A DNA stretch of 64,000 nucleotides from Austropuccinia psidii (taxonomy: Eukaryota; Basidiomycota; Pucciniomycetes; Pucciniales; Sphaerophragmiaceae): contig JALGQZ010000003.1 of assembly GCA_023105745.1 (NCBI GenBank), positions 71,212,696 through 71,276,695 on the forward strand, written 5' to 3'. The position numbers were made by a program, and so were the translations under genes. The notes beneath the pieces are model-generated. The model did no database searches and had not been told where the DNA came from. It saw only the letters and a list, made by a program, of their open reading frames with translations. Position 1 is the stretch's first letter; the number at the start of each line of letters is the position of its first letter. This document shows, piece by piece, positions 30,396 to 42,351 of the stretch.

Positions 30396-33300
30396 ATGAC
30401 AACCCGGCCATATTCCTCAATGCGTATATGCATGTGTCAACACTGCTCAACTCAAACACATTCTTCCCCTGAGGGTGATAGGCAAGGAGTTGCCTTCACA
30501 CCTTTCCAATATAAACAGCACATTAAAAAGCTCAAATCAACCATTGCACCCAAATCCCTTCCAAACATCCCTACTTCTGCATCAGGATCTGGGTGCCCAC
30601 AAATTCTATTGGATCAAATCTTCCCAGCTGATTATTCACGTTTGACCCAAAGCACTTTCTCAACTCCTGCGGGTCTCAATTCAACTGCACAGAAACCATA
30701 TAGTGGCAGTCAAACCCTTCCCCCACAAGACCTAGGAATGATAATATCTGCCATTCTATCATTAAGGTATAATTTACCCCGCAGGGCTTCACGCATACTC
30801 AACCCCGCCCTGAACCTGCTGATCAAGTCCAGTATCTCAAGCTCAGCTGGTCCCCCCGCTCCTGCATTCCATATACCTCAAGATCTGAGTACCATATTTG
30901 AACATCTCCAATTGGAGCCAGTGATTCAAAACTATATATGTTGTCCTCAATGTTTCTCTCTTAATGGCCTTACTGAATCAGTCACAACTGACCAACCCCA
31001 CTGTCAACGCCATAATGACCCAAATGATCATGATCCCCCTTGCACACAATCATTAGGCAAATTCATCTATTCATCTGAACCCCAAACCCAAAACACAACC
31101 AACATGAAGCAAAAATTTATACCAACAAAACATTTCATTTATCAACCATTCAAAAATTGGCTTGCCAGATTCCTCCAGCGGGCTGGAATTATGGACATTC
31201 TGCATCAACATCAACAATCCCAAACTCCCGAAGATTCCCCAAAACGTGACGTCTGGGATGGATTGGTCTGGAGACGCTTCACTGGCACTAGAAATATCCA
31301 TGACCCCCCATTCATGTCCATTCCTGGTGCATTGGCCTTCTCCATATATGTGGACTGGTTTAATGCACATGGAAAGTCAACCCGGTTGGCTAGCATTGGA
31401 CCTATCATGCTTATTTGTCTTAATCTCCCCCCAAGTGAAAGATTGAAGCCCGAGAATGTCTATGTTGCAGGAATCATCCCTGGTCCGAAGGAGCCAACTG
31501 CGCTTCAATTGAATTATCTATTAATGCCACTCATCAACGAGCTCAAAGAGCTATGGCAAGGTTACCATTTTGCACCCACCTCAACAGGTCCATCAGGATC
31601 CTTTATCCGTGTTGCCATCCTCACAGCCATTGCGGATGTGGTTGCCATGCGCAAGCTTACTGGATTTATTTCCCATTCAGGAAACCACTTTTGTAATTTT
31701 TGCACCATTCACAAAGCTCAAATTGAAGAAATTGGTCCTCAATTTCACTACACGCGCTCATACCAAAGTCATAAATCAACCATTGCCAAATGGCTTCGGG
31801 CAACCCCACAACAAAGACAAGCAATTTTCTCTGAGTATGGAGTGCGATATTCAATTTTGGAAGACCTTCCGTATTGGGATGCAACCAGAATGGTTAATCT
31901 TGACATAATGCATAATTTAATACTTGGAATTTTGAAGGATCATGCAACTTTCAAATTGTGCATTCCAGAGGCGAAATCAAAAATTTACTTCAGGTCCCGC
32001 AGGAAATCCAATGACACCAACAGTTCAGACTCAGATTCCATGACCTCCAACAGCTCTCTTGATAAAATCACATTGAGAGAGGCCCGCTCCCTGAGAAGAG
32101 ACGCAGCAAAAATAATAAATGAGCCACTCCCCACTACTTCCACCCGAAAAAACTACTTCCCAATGCCCACCCCTAACACAGAACATCCATCTAGTGGTTC
32201 TGCGGAGATTCCTTCATTTGATGCCGATTACATCCCCACTTCTGAAATACCCTCTGAATTGGATATCACTGCACTGAGTGATCACCAGATCAAGGGTGAG
32301 GCTCTTGAGCATCTCCGACAAATCATATCTGAGACCATAATTCCCTCATCATGGACAAGAGTTCCCCGCAAAATGGGTTCCCCCTCTCATGGTAGCTTAA
32401 AAGCCGCTGAATGGGCTCTCTTATATAAGGTCTATATTCCATTTCTAATGCTCAGTCAACAGATGTCATTAGATGCACACCAATCTGCCAACACTCAAAG
32501 CAAAATGGGTCAGTCAGAAGAACTTGCAAATGAACTAGCCAAGAATACATTCCATTTGATTAGTGCTATCAACATTGCCACAAGCTGGACTGTTTCAATA
32601 GATGATGCGACTGCATTTGCTGAACATTGGAAAAAATTCCGCCTTTCCAATCAACACCTGTTCCCAAAACAGAAAAGTAAACCAAATCATCATTTTGCTG
32701 ATCATATTCCCGAACTCTTCCAACGTTGGGGCCCAGCACAAGCCTCAGCCACATGGGGTTATGAGCGCTTGATTGGAGTATTTGCAAAGATGCCAACAAA
32801 TAACAAGATATGTAAGTCAATTAATAAGATCAATATATTCACATTGATTAAACACCTGAACTGAATAAGACTAACTTTTTGCAACTCTGAATAGATGATA
32901 TAGATAAAACCTTACTTCAACATATCTGTCGATGTTCCAACCTTTCCGTTCTCCTGAAATCCCCATCTGTGCCATGTGAAATAAAACAGCTTTTCGAATC
33001 ACAGCCACCTGCCGTGTTCAATCACCATAAATATAACAAGCCATCCCGCCATGACCAACAAAATTATGATTGCCTGGTTGAGTACTTACAGACTTTTCAT
33101 GCAACAAGGGAAATAGTTGATTGGATCAGCTTAGACACTACCGTGCAATCCACAAGTCCTCCCACTTCAAGGATTGTCTCACCTTGGTATTTTCCAGTTT
33201 CAAACATTAATATTGGGAACAATATATTTTCAACTGAATCCAAAAATATCAGCAACAGTGTGATATGTTTTCTGAGGGGCAACTCACGACAATTTGGTAT

Positions 33301-33556
33301 TATTGATAGCATTTTCAAAGTCTCTGAGCCATCTAGCATACTGAACAATAACTTTCTGATTTTAAAACCTTTGAAGATTGATGTGAATTTCCTACCAGAT
33401 TGGCCGCATCTGAATATTTATAAAGCTGTTGGTTTTGATGATGGACACTTGATTATATCTGAAGAAGAAATAGAAGGTAACTGTGGATTGTATGATAACA
33501 AAGCTCTGTCATGTGGACTGCTTGTAATGATAAAGCCGTTATTTCATGATATTTAG
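30396..33556 (+). CDS. Plavaka/Tnp2-type DDE transposase, two exons
   Basis: Exons 30396-32811 and 32895-33556 join in frame (donor GTAAGT, acceptor ATAG) to 1025 aa. The N-terminus has C-x-C-x2-C and a further C-P-x-C that may bind zinc. The core follows the Tnp2 pattern of CACTA/EnSpm elements: V-D-W-F-N-A-H-G with D320, N-L-P-P-S-E-R then G-I-I-P-G-P-K-E-P, I-A-D-V-V-A-M-R-K with D414 followed by C-x2-C, L-P-Y-W-D ... M-H-N-L-I-L-G, and T-W-G-Y-E-R with E790. D320, D414 and E790 are the inferred catalytic triad. It should bind and cleave the CACC-terminal repeats. No internal stop is present. It is the last gene before the right end. Confidence 0.9.
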
Positions 33557-34306
33557 TCTACTAAAATGCAAATCTCTCAGATTCATTAGCAATTTTGCTA
33601 GTGAAATAATTGCCTCAAAATTTAGTGACAGAGACATGCCATTGTGACAAGCAAAGCCCATTATTTCACATTGCCACAAAGAACTTACTATTTTGACATT
33701 GGGTACAGTGTGAATAAGCCAAGTCCAATGATCAAATGACCCATACACTCACCTTTCACAGCATCCAAGATTTCTAACTGCGCCATCATCATGTTGGAAG
33801 CGGAATCGGCTTTTGCGTACCCACACCCGCATGTGCACCCGCACGCGCCAATGCACACGCACACGCACCCGCACACGCACACCCACCGGCACGCGCCAAT
33901 GCACACGCACACGCACCCGCACACGCACACCCACCCGCACACGCCAATGCACACGCAAACCCACCCGCACACGCCAATGCACACGCAAACGCACCCGCCC
34001 CCACGCATGCACACGCACACTTCATGGATGACCTGGTGAAGTCAAACCCCCCGCCTACATCAAGACTGGCTGAAGGACATCTTTGATGTGTGTGTGTGCA
34101 AACAGGCGGGTCTGGTGTAATTTTTACCAATCATCGGACGGTTGTGGGATGATCAGGCGGTGAGGAATCTGAGTTGAAGGCACAGGGGAACCAATATTAT
34201 TGGATGTCACAGGATTTGGTGTAAGACCAGAGTGTGACGTGTGCTCGACGTTCGCTTGATTTTCGCTTGACGTGAGCTCGACTTTTATCCTGCTTGACGT
34301 TTGCTT
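33557..34306. other. Right subterminal region of the DNA transposon
   Basis: Non-coding. It holds the C/A-rich simple repeat (33820-34022). Nearer the end, TTGACGT or CTCGACGT is repeated at least five times (34230-34306), mirroring ACGTCA motifs at the left end. These are candidate transposase-binding subterminal repeats. Confidence 0.6.
33820..34022. repeat. (CACRCM)-type simple repeat
   Basis: About 200 bp of CACACGCACCCGCAC-like sequence with an imperfect higher-order period (CGCCAATGCACACGC recurs four times). Open frames in all three registers on both strands encode only Thr/His/Pro or Val/Arg/Cys repeats and are not genes. Confidence 0.92.
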
Positions 34307-34352
34307 GACGTGAAGTCAATCGCCGACGATTGACACGAGATTCGCCCCGGTG
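34307..34352. repeat. Right terminal inverted repeat of the Plavaka-type element
   Basis: The reverse complement of 3565-3610 with three mismatches; the outer end is ..GCCCCGGTG, followed by the duplicated AAT (34353-34355). Confidence 0.92.
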
Positions 34353-34355
34353 AAT

Positions 34356-35508
34356 GTTAAAGAATGAGAATATTGATCACAAGAAGTTTGGATTACTCAA
34401 GGCTCTTCAAATTCCATCTGGTCCTTGGAATTCCTTATCAATTGACTTTATCACTCAATTTCCCTTGTCAAACAACTTTGACTCAATTCTAGTAGTTGTG
34501 GACAGGTTCTCAAAAATGGCAATTTTCATTCCAACTTATGGAACAATCACTGCTCTGGAATTAGCTCAAATCTTTATCATCCATGTCTTTTCCAAACATG
34601 GACTCCCAGTCAGTATTGTCAGTGATAGAGGATCTTTATTTGTTTCATCATTCTGGACTCAATTATGTCATCAGCTCAAGATATCAAGCCATCTTTCAAC
34701 TGCATTTCATCCTGAAACAGATGGACAGACAGAGTATGTAAATCAGATTCTAGAACAGTATCTTTGGATGTATGTCAGTTACCATCAAGATGACTGGCAC
34801 ACCTGGAGCCCTCTGGCTGAATTTGCCTATATTAATGCAGAACATTCATCAACAAAGCAATCCCCTTCTTTCACCATTTATGGAAGAAATCCCAGAATTG
34901 ACTCAATCCATGTTTCTCAAGACTCACCTGCTGGAAGGTTATCAACAAAACTCCAATCAGTACAGCGAGTTGTCAAAGAAGAATTAGAATCAGCAATAAG
35001 GAGGTTCAAGAAGTATGCAGAAAGAAATAGAGCAGTTCCACCTGATTTCCAAGCTGGGGATAAGGTATGGATAGCTTCTGAGAATATCAAGACTTCAAGA
35101 ACCACCGAGAAACTTTCAGAAAGATGACTGGGACCATTTGAAGTCATTCAGAAGATTGGAAGCTATGCATACCACCTCAAGTTGCCTCAGAAATGGAAGT
35201 CAGTTCACCCTATCTTCCATGTGTCCTTATTAGAACCAGTGAAGCAATCAGCTATCCCAAATCAACATCAATTGACACCACCACCAGTATTAGTGGAGGG
35301 GTAAGAAGAATGGGAAGTGGCTCAGGTTCTGGACTCCAAACTCAAGAGAGGTAAATTATGGTATCTTGTAGAGTGGAAAGGATTCAGTGAAGACCCAGAA
35401 ACAACCACTTGGGAACCAGCTTCCAAATTTACCAACTCACTAGACCTTGTCAAGGATTTCCATTCATTGTATCCAGACAAGCCTGGACCAAATACCTCAA
35501 GAGTTTGA
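34356..35508 (+). pseudogene. Decayed family A pol, 3' part (integrase core, chromodomain)
   Basis: This continues the pol interrupted at 3561. It starts within the integrase zinc finger, runs through the core (S-I-D-F-I-T-Q, I-V-S-D-R-G, H-P-E-T-D-G-Q-T-E, all three acidic residues kept), and ends with a chromodomain (W-E-V-A-Q-V-L-D, W-Y-L-V-E-W-K-G-F). Stops at 35125-35127 (TGA) and about 35300 (TAA) break it. The TAG/TGA-broken 5' part and this part belong to one copy split by the DNA transposon. Confidence 0.9.
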
Positions 35509-36170
35509 TGTTATGGTTCTTGTTGGGGAGAAGAAGTTATGAAAGTAAGTTCCACTCCTGGCATGCACCTTCAAGGGGGCATTCTACCCATATGTTGTTG
35601 TAAGCATCACCTTTGCCAATTTGTGAGCACTTGTCAATTTTTTGTACAGATTCAGAAGGCCTTAGTACATCAATACCCTCCAATTTGGACCTTATCAAGA
35701 TATGGCCTAATCTCTTCTTTCTTTCCCTTTTCCTTTCTCTTTTTCAATTTTTCAATTTATGCCAATCATCATTATTCAAAACATTCATTACTTCAAGTCA
35801 TTTATGGCAATTTGTTTTCATTTTATGGTGCTTGGTGGGGAGTGGGAGTTATGAAAGTAAGTTCCATCTTCTGGTATGCATCCCTGAGGGTTCTACTTCT
35901 TGTAAAACATTACCTTGGCCACTCTGTGAGCATCAAAGGCTTGATTTTCATTTTCAGACATTCTTGGCCAAAATCAAGCAGCTTAACACAGGAAGGAAAA
36001 CCTCATGAATTTCTTTATTTCTTTTTCTTTACTCTCTTTTCTCTCATTTTCTTTCTTTTTCTTTACTGGTATAAGTTTGTTTTCTTTTATTTCTTTAAAG
36101 CAGCAACATCCCCTCCCAAGTCATGTATTGGGAGGTGCCATTTTTTTTTCATTTTTAGTATTTTATAAGA
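35509..36170 (+). other. 3' untranslated region of the decayed family A copy
   Basis: It aligns in layout with the intact element's 3' region. The direct repeat is present (AAAGTAAGTTCCAC at about 35540 and AAAGTAAGTTCCATC at about 35850), each followed by a CACCTT/TACCTTGGCCAC stretch. T-rich tracts follow. The 3' LTR expected after it (TGTCACAACC) is not found. Confidence 0.6.
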
Positions 36171-36691
36171 GTGGGGATAGAAGTCAAACCAAACACAAAC
36201 AAGGACAAGGAAACTAGTTATCTCTACCTAAATCATCAAAAGTTCTCTGAAAGTCATTTATCAATTCATCTTAATATCAGGCAAATCTTGCAGACATCTC
36301 TTCAGAAGCAGTACCTGGAATAGTTCTATCATTTGCATACATAATCACCTCCCTGCTATTTCTATAAACTCTCCTGAATAATCTTCCCACAGCTTCTTGG
36401 TTTTCAAATGCTGTGTTTGGATCTTTTCTGGTAATTTGGATAGGCCAATGATCTCTTCTTTGAAAGACTTGAGCGGCAGGAAATGGCAAAGGAGACAATT
36501 CATCTCTTCTTGTACTGGAAATGGCCATAGGTTGGAGTTGTTGGGAGGTGGTTATGGGTGAGTTCTTGGGTTGCTGGTTGGGTGATGGTATTACTTCTTG
36601 ACTCAAGGCAGGCCTGGCATGGGAAGGACTTAGTGAATCAGGAGGAAGGGTAGTAAGAATCAAAGGAAGAACAGGTTGGAAAGTTCTGGGG
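36171..36691. other. Unassigned segment with a 128-codon minus-strand ORF
   Basis: An ORF on the minus strand (36277-36663) encodes a Pro/Ser/Gln-rich N-terminus followed by a charged segment (R-R-V-Y-R-N-S-R-E-V). I recognise no domain. It could be a fragment of another retroelement gag or of the missing LTR. It ends where the next LTR begins at 36692. Confidence 0.3.
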
Positions 36692-38356
36692 TGTCACAGG
36701 GGCTCTTATGGAAGCAAGAGGGCCTGGCACTAAGGAATCAAGAACTCATTTGGAGGGCTCCAAAATATAAAAGAATAATAAAGATTGATTTCTTTAAAGA
36801 AGAAGAAAGGGAAAGGACAAGTATGCCAAAGATAAAAGAAAAGATAAGAAGCCAAAGGCCAAGAAGCCAACCAAGTGAATCCTCAATTCACTGTTTCAAC
36901 CTGCCAGAAAAAGGAATGGAATTAGTAAAGGATATGACCACCAATATCCACTGACAGACAAGGAAGAAAAAGAGAAAAGGTGCTGAATTACTGACTTAAT
37001 ATTATCAGTATTAACTTTAATAAAGTAAAAGAAAATAAAGATAATAATAAATCCACTATATTAATTAACTGGGGAAAAAGTCCTCAGTTGCTGAAAGGTG
37101 GCCAGTATATGTGAAAAACTGAAAGACCGATCCTGCAAGGTGGATCACTGGCTGTATTGTCTGAATTGGGCCAATACAGTTCTGGCCATCTTGAAATTGA
37201 ACTGTGTGATTGAGTTCCCACAGTGGAAGATTGAATTGGCCCAATTGGGCCAAGGACATACAGGTTGATTGATTGATACCTGTATGGATCTATTGGGTTG
37301 TCCAAGGAGTATTGAAATACTTGATGCCTTGACAGCTGATTGAAAGAGTGTATAACCTCTGAGAATGCCCTTGAAATAATCCTGCATGAAATTGCCAACC
37401 CAACTCCTGCAGGTCCAGGTGATTGGGATCCTTGAATGGTCTTCTGATTTCCACCATGGATTGCCAGACTGATGAGTTAAAGAATCCTCCTTTGAAATGG
37501 GTGTTGGATGTTGGGACCTTGATTTTGAATTGTGGAATTTGGTCCTGAAAGCATCACCATTGAATTTCTGAGCAAAAATGGTGCATAATGGTATATAATA
37601 CCATATATGCACCACTCCTGCAACCTTGAGTACGGGGTGCATGGAGGAATGGGAAGAATTCCCCTTAAGTTGAGGGGAGTGCTTGCTGAGCTGGTCTGGT
37701 GGCCTCTGGTGGTTGCCAGAGGCCATGGCTTGAAATTTGGTCCATGGTGGTCCATGGCCAAAATTGGGTCCTATGGGTTCTATGGCCATTTTGGTGTCCA
37801 ATGGATTGATGGCCAAAATTGGCTCAGGTGGGTCCAATTGTGGTTTGGGACCCACCTGGCCTTGGGGGCTAGATGGTTGCCCCCTTTGGCCTCATTGGAT
37901 TAGGCCAAAAGGGGCCTAATTGGCTTACGGACCGTACGGACCATGGACTGTGGACCGTGAATTACGGCCCACGGGCCGTACAAGCCGTGGGGGGCCTAAA
38001 TGGGCCAAAAAGGCCATTTAGGCCTAAACCCCCCTAATGAAAGGGGTAGGCGCAAAATGAAAGATGATGGCTAGGGGGCCTTGAGGCCCCTAGAAGACAA
38101 AAGGACCCCGCAGGCCCAAAATGAAAGATAAAGGCCTGGGGGTTGGTGATATGGAAATTGGCCAAGGACGACAATGATGGCAGGATATTTCCTGAGGCCA
38201 GAAATGTCCAAGAGGTGTTATGGCCAAATGGCCATAGAGCACCAGAGGGGACCAATTGGCCATAAAAGATATGGTGTGGCCAATTGGCCCCAACTTGGTT
38301 CCAGGTTAGGATTGCCGCAACACCCATGGTGGAGGGTCAAACTTGTGGTTGTGACA
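36692..38356 (-). repeat. LTR of a second, truncated family A copy (diverged subfamily)
   Basis: It has the same termini as the intact family A LTR (TGTCACAGGGGCTCTT .. GTTGTGACA) and the conserved TTAATTAACTGGGGAAAA word near 37065. The interior is diverged, lacks the TGCGCA block, and has a stretch of repeated ACGGACC/CCGTAC words near 37925-37990. The left flank is TGGGG; the partner LTR is missing, so no duplication can be checked. Confidence 0.85.
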
Positions 38357-40173
38357 GTACCCCCCTACCTTGAATGGTGAGCTCCTTAGCACCAAGATAA
38401 GGTAGAAGGCTGTTGAGGCTATTTAGATGGATTGGACATAGGGATTCCAGAGGTATTTGAATCTTGAAAGGAGAAATTTTGAACTGATAAAACTGCTGGC
38501 ATATGAATTGAGGTTGACTTGGTCTTCTCTTGAGATTTGGTTTTGAAAATGCTAAAGACATGATTTGGCGTAAAGATTTTGGCATTAAGACTTATAAGAA
38601 AAGAAATTTAAGAAAATATAAAGAATAAAAAGGTAAAAGAAACAAATATAAAGAGAGAAAAAGACAACAAAAAGAGAAAATGAATTTTGAGTGGGAGTCC
38701 AATCTTCATCACGGGTTTTGACAGTTGATTTTGAAAGTGGCCAAGGACCTGGATAACAGAATTTGATGCCAGGTGCTCACAGAGTGGCCAAGGTGATGTT
38801 TTGAAAGATTGTAGACCCCTCAGGGAAATGCACACCAGGAGAGGAACTTACTTTTGGTAGTTACCACTCCCGCCAGTGGCATAAATAAGAAAATCTTGAT
38901 AAATGAATGTTTTGAAACAATCATAACTTGGGAAGGAAAATAAGAAAGGAATGGTCCATTTGCCCCAAGTGGAAATGGCCATAAATTGGAATTGATGTTG
39001 AAAGCCAGGCCAGAAGATCTGTGTCCAAATTGCAAAGTTCTCACAGAGTGACCAAGGTGATGCTTACAACAGAAAAGAGTAGAATACCCCTAAAGGTGCA
39101 TACAAGGAGTGGGACTTACTTTTGGTAATTCCTCTCCCCACCAAGCACCATAAAAATTCAAGCTTTCAAAGAATGGGGTCCTGGCTTGTCAGGATACAAA
39201 GACTGGAAATCTTTCACAAGGTCAGGACAATTCTTCAGTTTTTTGGCTGGTTCCCAAGTGGATCTTTCTGGGTCTTGACTGAAACCTTTCCATTCCACCA
39301 GATACCATAATTTTCTCCTCTTGAGCTTTGAATCCAGTATTTGAGAGACTTCCCATTCCTCTTCTTCTTCAATGGGATTTTTGATGTCTTGACTGGTTCC
39401 AGAAGGGAAATATGGAAGACTGGGTGGATGGATTTCCATTGAGATGGAAGCTTGAGGTGGTAAGCATGAGTACTGACTTTCTTCAAGATTGGAAAAGGAC
39501 CCAACCATCTTTCAGACAGTTTTTCGGGGGGTCTGGTTGACTTGATGTTCTTGGAAGAAAGCCATACCATGTAACCAGGATTGAAAACAGGTGGACTTGC
39601 TCTACTTTTATCTGCATACCTCTTAAACCGGTTTGTGGCAACTTCAAGTTCGCTCTTGACATCTTGCTGTAATGATTGGATTTTTGTTGATAACTTTCCA
39701 GAAGGAGTATCTTGAGTGATGTGCACTGAGTCAAAATGAGGATCTCTTTCATAAAAAGTGAAAAATGGGGATTGCTTGGTTGAAGAGTGATCAGAATTAT
39801 TGTAGGCAAATTCAGCCAGAGGGAGCCAGGTGTTCCAGTCATCTTGATGATTACTGACATACCACTGAAGGTACTGTTCTAGTATCTGATTTACCCTCTC
39901 TGTCTGTCCATCAGTTTCTGGATGGTAAGAAGTTCACAAATCTCTTGAAATCTTGAGCTTCTGACAAAGATTGGTCCAGAAGGCAGAAACAAAGAGGGGA
40001 CCTCTATTACTGACAATGCTTGAAGGAAGGCCATGCTTTGAAAAGATATTTTTGATGAATAAATGGGCCAAATATAGTGAAGTGATTGAAGACATTGTTG
40101 GAATAAAACCCGCCATTTTTGAGAATCTGTCCACTATGACAAGGATTGAGTCAAATGAATTGGACAGTGGGAG
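38357..40173 (-). pseudogene. Truncated family A pol 3' end (integrase to chromodomain) with 3' region
   Basis: After the LTR come a G-rich polypurine tract and the 3' untranslated region with the paired direct repeat. Pol coding then runs backwards from 39158 to about 40170. It covers the integrase core ([14 protein letters not shown]), GPY region and chromodomain, broken by a frameshift near 39500, a stop near 39930 and an internal deletion before the chromodomain. Homology to the intact pol ends at GGACAGTGG (40162-40170), where the family C element starts. Confidence 0.85.
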
Positions 40174-42066
40174 TGTGGTATTCCATACCATTTTTTTCAC
40201 TAGGCTCAAGCTCATAGTACCCCAAAACAGCAGTAAATCCAGCCTACAGGCAGACTTACACTCAAATTTTACACCAAAAGGTCAATTTTACAGCAAGCTG
40301 GATTTAACTCATAAAACCATGGCACAGGCACCAAAGGAAAGTGTATGTGTTTAAATAAATTATTCAATTTCATTATGCATATGTAAAAATCAAGTTACAC
40401 ATAGTAAACTAGTTACAACAAATAAGGTACCACCCTTTAAATTACACACCCCACCCAGCTTTACACCCCCTTACAGCCACAGGAGTACCTTATCTTATAT
40501 CCAAAGTAACCCCACTTGAATCCTTAAAACAGAATCAGATTTATTTACACCACTCATCACCTCATGCAAACCAAAGCTAGTTACAACAGGTTGCATGCAG
40601 TACACAATTTTAATAAAATCTCAGCCACATGACTATGCACAGCATGTGTCAAACTCAAAAATCACATCATCTCATACATAACAGTAAATTCACCAGTACA
40701 AGAAATTATCACGTGACTTCATTTTAAAGCTCAAAAAGAAGAAAAACAACCATGATAACTGCATAAATTACACAGCCACTTCTACCAAACCTAAAATAGG
40801 ACATATGCAAAGGAATTACATGTTCATCATGTGATACTGCATCCACCAACAGAATATCGTGTGACAAGAAAGTGGCTGTGCACAAAAAGAATACCCAGCC
40901 AAAATTCAATCACCTCATGTATGCAAGGAAAATTCAAGAATATCACGTCATAATTAGTTCACCAAAAGACAATCATGTGATAAATGGAGGCTGTGCAGAG
41001 AGAAAATTATCACCAAACCTTAAATCACCTGAACCATGCAAGAAAGGTCCTCACCAAAAACAGAGTCACATGATGAAATCAAGAGGAATTAAGGTGGAAA
41101 AAGACAGCTCCCATGGAGGGGCCCCTGGGCTCCCGAAAGGTATAAATAGAGGGGCTCTCTCCCCCAAATTTCAAAAGCCCCCCCATGAAAATTATATCCC
41201 ATGCACATTATATCCACTTCAAAGTAGGAGCATAGGAATAATTCATCCCTCACCTGGGAGGTAGTCCAGAAAATTATAGTGAATTTTACTTTCCCAGTAG
41301 CTAAGCTCAGTGGAAGTATAGTGTTGAAGATTACCCAGTAGCTAAGCTCAGTGGAATATTATTATTAAAAATAAAAAATTATTATTAAATTATCCAGTAC
41401 CCAAGATTACAGTTACTACTCTATTAAAATATTTCACCTAGTGAAATTAACACCATTTATCAAGATTTAAAATTCACTTACCCCTTTTAAAAAAAATATA
41501 TTAAATATCAAAGGATCTTACCTCTTAAATTTAACAAATCCTATTTTATCTTATTATTTAACCCTCTTAAAAAAATAAATAAATAACAAACCTTTCAAAA
41601 ATTATTTTACTCTATTATAACTATACCTTGACAAAGTTACCTTTATCAACACCAATCAAATATTCCAGAAAACATTAAATAACCCATCCTACCAAAGAAT
41701 TATCACCAAGAAGAAACCACTCCCCTCAATTTCACTAAAAAAAAGATATGAAAATTAAACAGACAAGTATTTCATTAAAATCTCAAATTTAACCAAAAAT
41801 AACTGACATTATTTTTTATATTATTTATTGAATAGGTCTGATCTGAGACTGCTTAATTTTTTCTTCTGCAGTTGTAAAGCCACTTCCCAGTTTTATTTTG
41901 GTTTGTGAGCTCCAAGGAAGATTTTGTTCAGTATTTTAGGAGGGGCAGGAAACACACCCTTGCTACCCTTGGTTACAAGAGTTATTAGTTATTCAAAAAT
42001 AGTTACCTGTGATTTCCCCCTCCAGGTACTGCCTCATTTTAATCCCACACAAGAGGAGTTCCCACA
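40174..42066 (+). repeat. Putative 5' LTR of the family C element
   Basis: This non-coding region starts TGTGG at the break in the family A pol. It contains a strong TATA box (GGTATAAATAGAGGGG) and ends CA at 42066, two bases before a TGG-type primer site. A 23-bp repeat CCCAGTAGCTAAGCTCAGTGG occurs twice (about 41293 and 41334) in the presumed R/U5. No second LTR copy is present in the window, so the boundaries are inferred from structure. Confidence 0.45.
41139..41152 (+). promoter_or_regulatory. TATA box of the family C LTR
   Basis: GGTATAAATAGAGG is a near-ideal TATA element in a GC-richer island within AT-rich DNA. A pyrimidine-rich initiator-like stretch (CTCTCTCCCCC) follows about 15-25 bp downstream. 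It points rightwards towards the gag gene. Confidence 0.65.
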
Positions 42067-42068
42067 TC

Positions 42069-42086
42069 TGGTGTCCCAAAAGTGGC
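42069..42086 (+). promoter_or_regulatory. Candidate tRNA primer-binding site of family C
   Basis: TGGTGTCCCAAAAGTGGC starts with the TGG complementary to a tRNA CCA end, two bases after the presumed LTR end. The priming tRNA was not identified. Confidence 0.4.
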
Positions 42087-42351
42087 TTGACAACCTCAAC
42101 TTCAATAAAAAAATCAATTAAATTACAATCAAATCTAAAATTCTTAATTACTCCCAGAATAATTTTTTTTATATAACAAAAAACTGGAGTCAAATAATCA
42201 AAATCAGCCATAACCATCATCTCAGGAATCTCAATCATCAACTCACTCTGACCATTACTATTATCCACCCAAGCAAGAAACAGAACTAGGGGAGAAATCA
42301 TACAAATATTCCAATTTCCCAATTTCAACACCAAGAACCAATAAAAGGGAC

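Larger units (their letters stand above)
3565..34352. mobile_element. 30.8-kb Plavaka/CACTA-type DNA transposon carrying five cargo genes
   Basis: The element is bounded by inverted repeats (3565-3610 and 34307-34352, 43 of 46 matching, outermost bases CACC/GGTG) and a 3-bp AAT duplication. It encodes a Tnp2-like transposase (30396-33556) plus an unknown gene, a Tet-like dioxygenase, a Zn2Cys6 protein, an SNF2 ATPase and a second unknown gene. Without the retrotransposon nested at 19505-29348 it would be about 20.9 kb. Known background: Plavaka elements are the fungal branch of the CACTA superfamily, and TET/JBP genes in basidiomycetes have been reported as associated with large DNA transposons. 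The coherent gene set with shared intergenic dyads is what the sequence shows. Mobilisation as a unit is inferred from the intact ends. Confidence 0.9.

Noticed and set aside
30396..33556. Assignment of the transposase to the Kyakuja-Dileera-Zisupton group
   Set aside because: The order of motifs (D-W-F-N, G-P-K-E-P, L-P-Y-W-D .. M-H-N-L) and the 3-bp target duplication fit Tnp2/Plavaka better.
33688..34130. ORFs encoding Val/Cys/Gly or Thr/His repeats
   Set aside because: Simple-repeat translation in a C/A-rich microsatellite; every frame is open.
37920..37995. ACGGACC/CCGTAC words in the diverged LTR as another copy of the 22-bp dyad
   Set aside because: Spacing and the inner TGGCA core of the dyads are missing; only the GTACGG word is shared.
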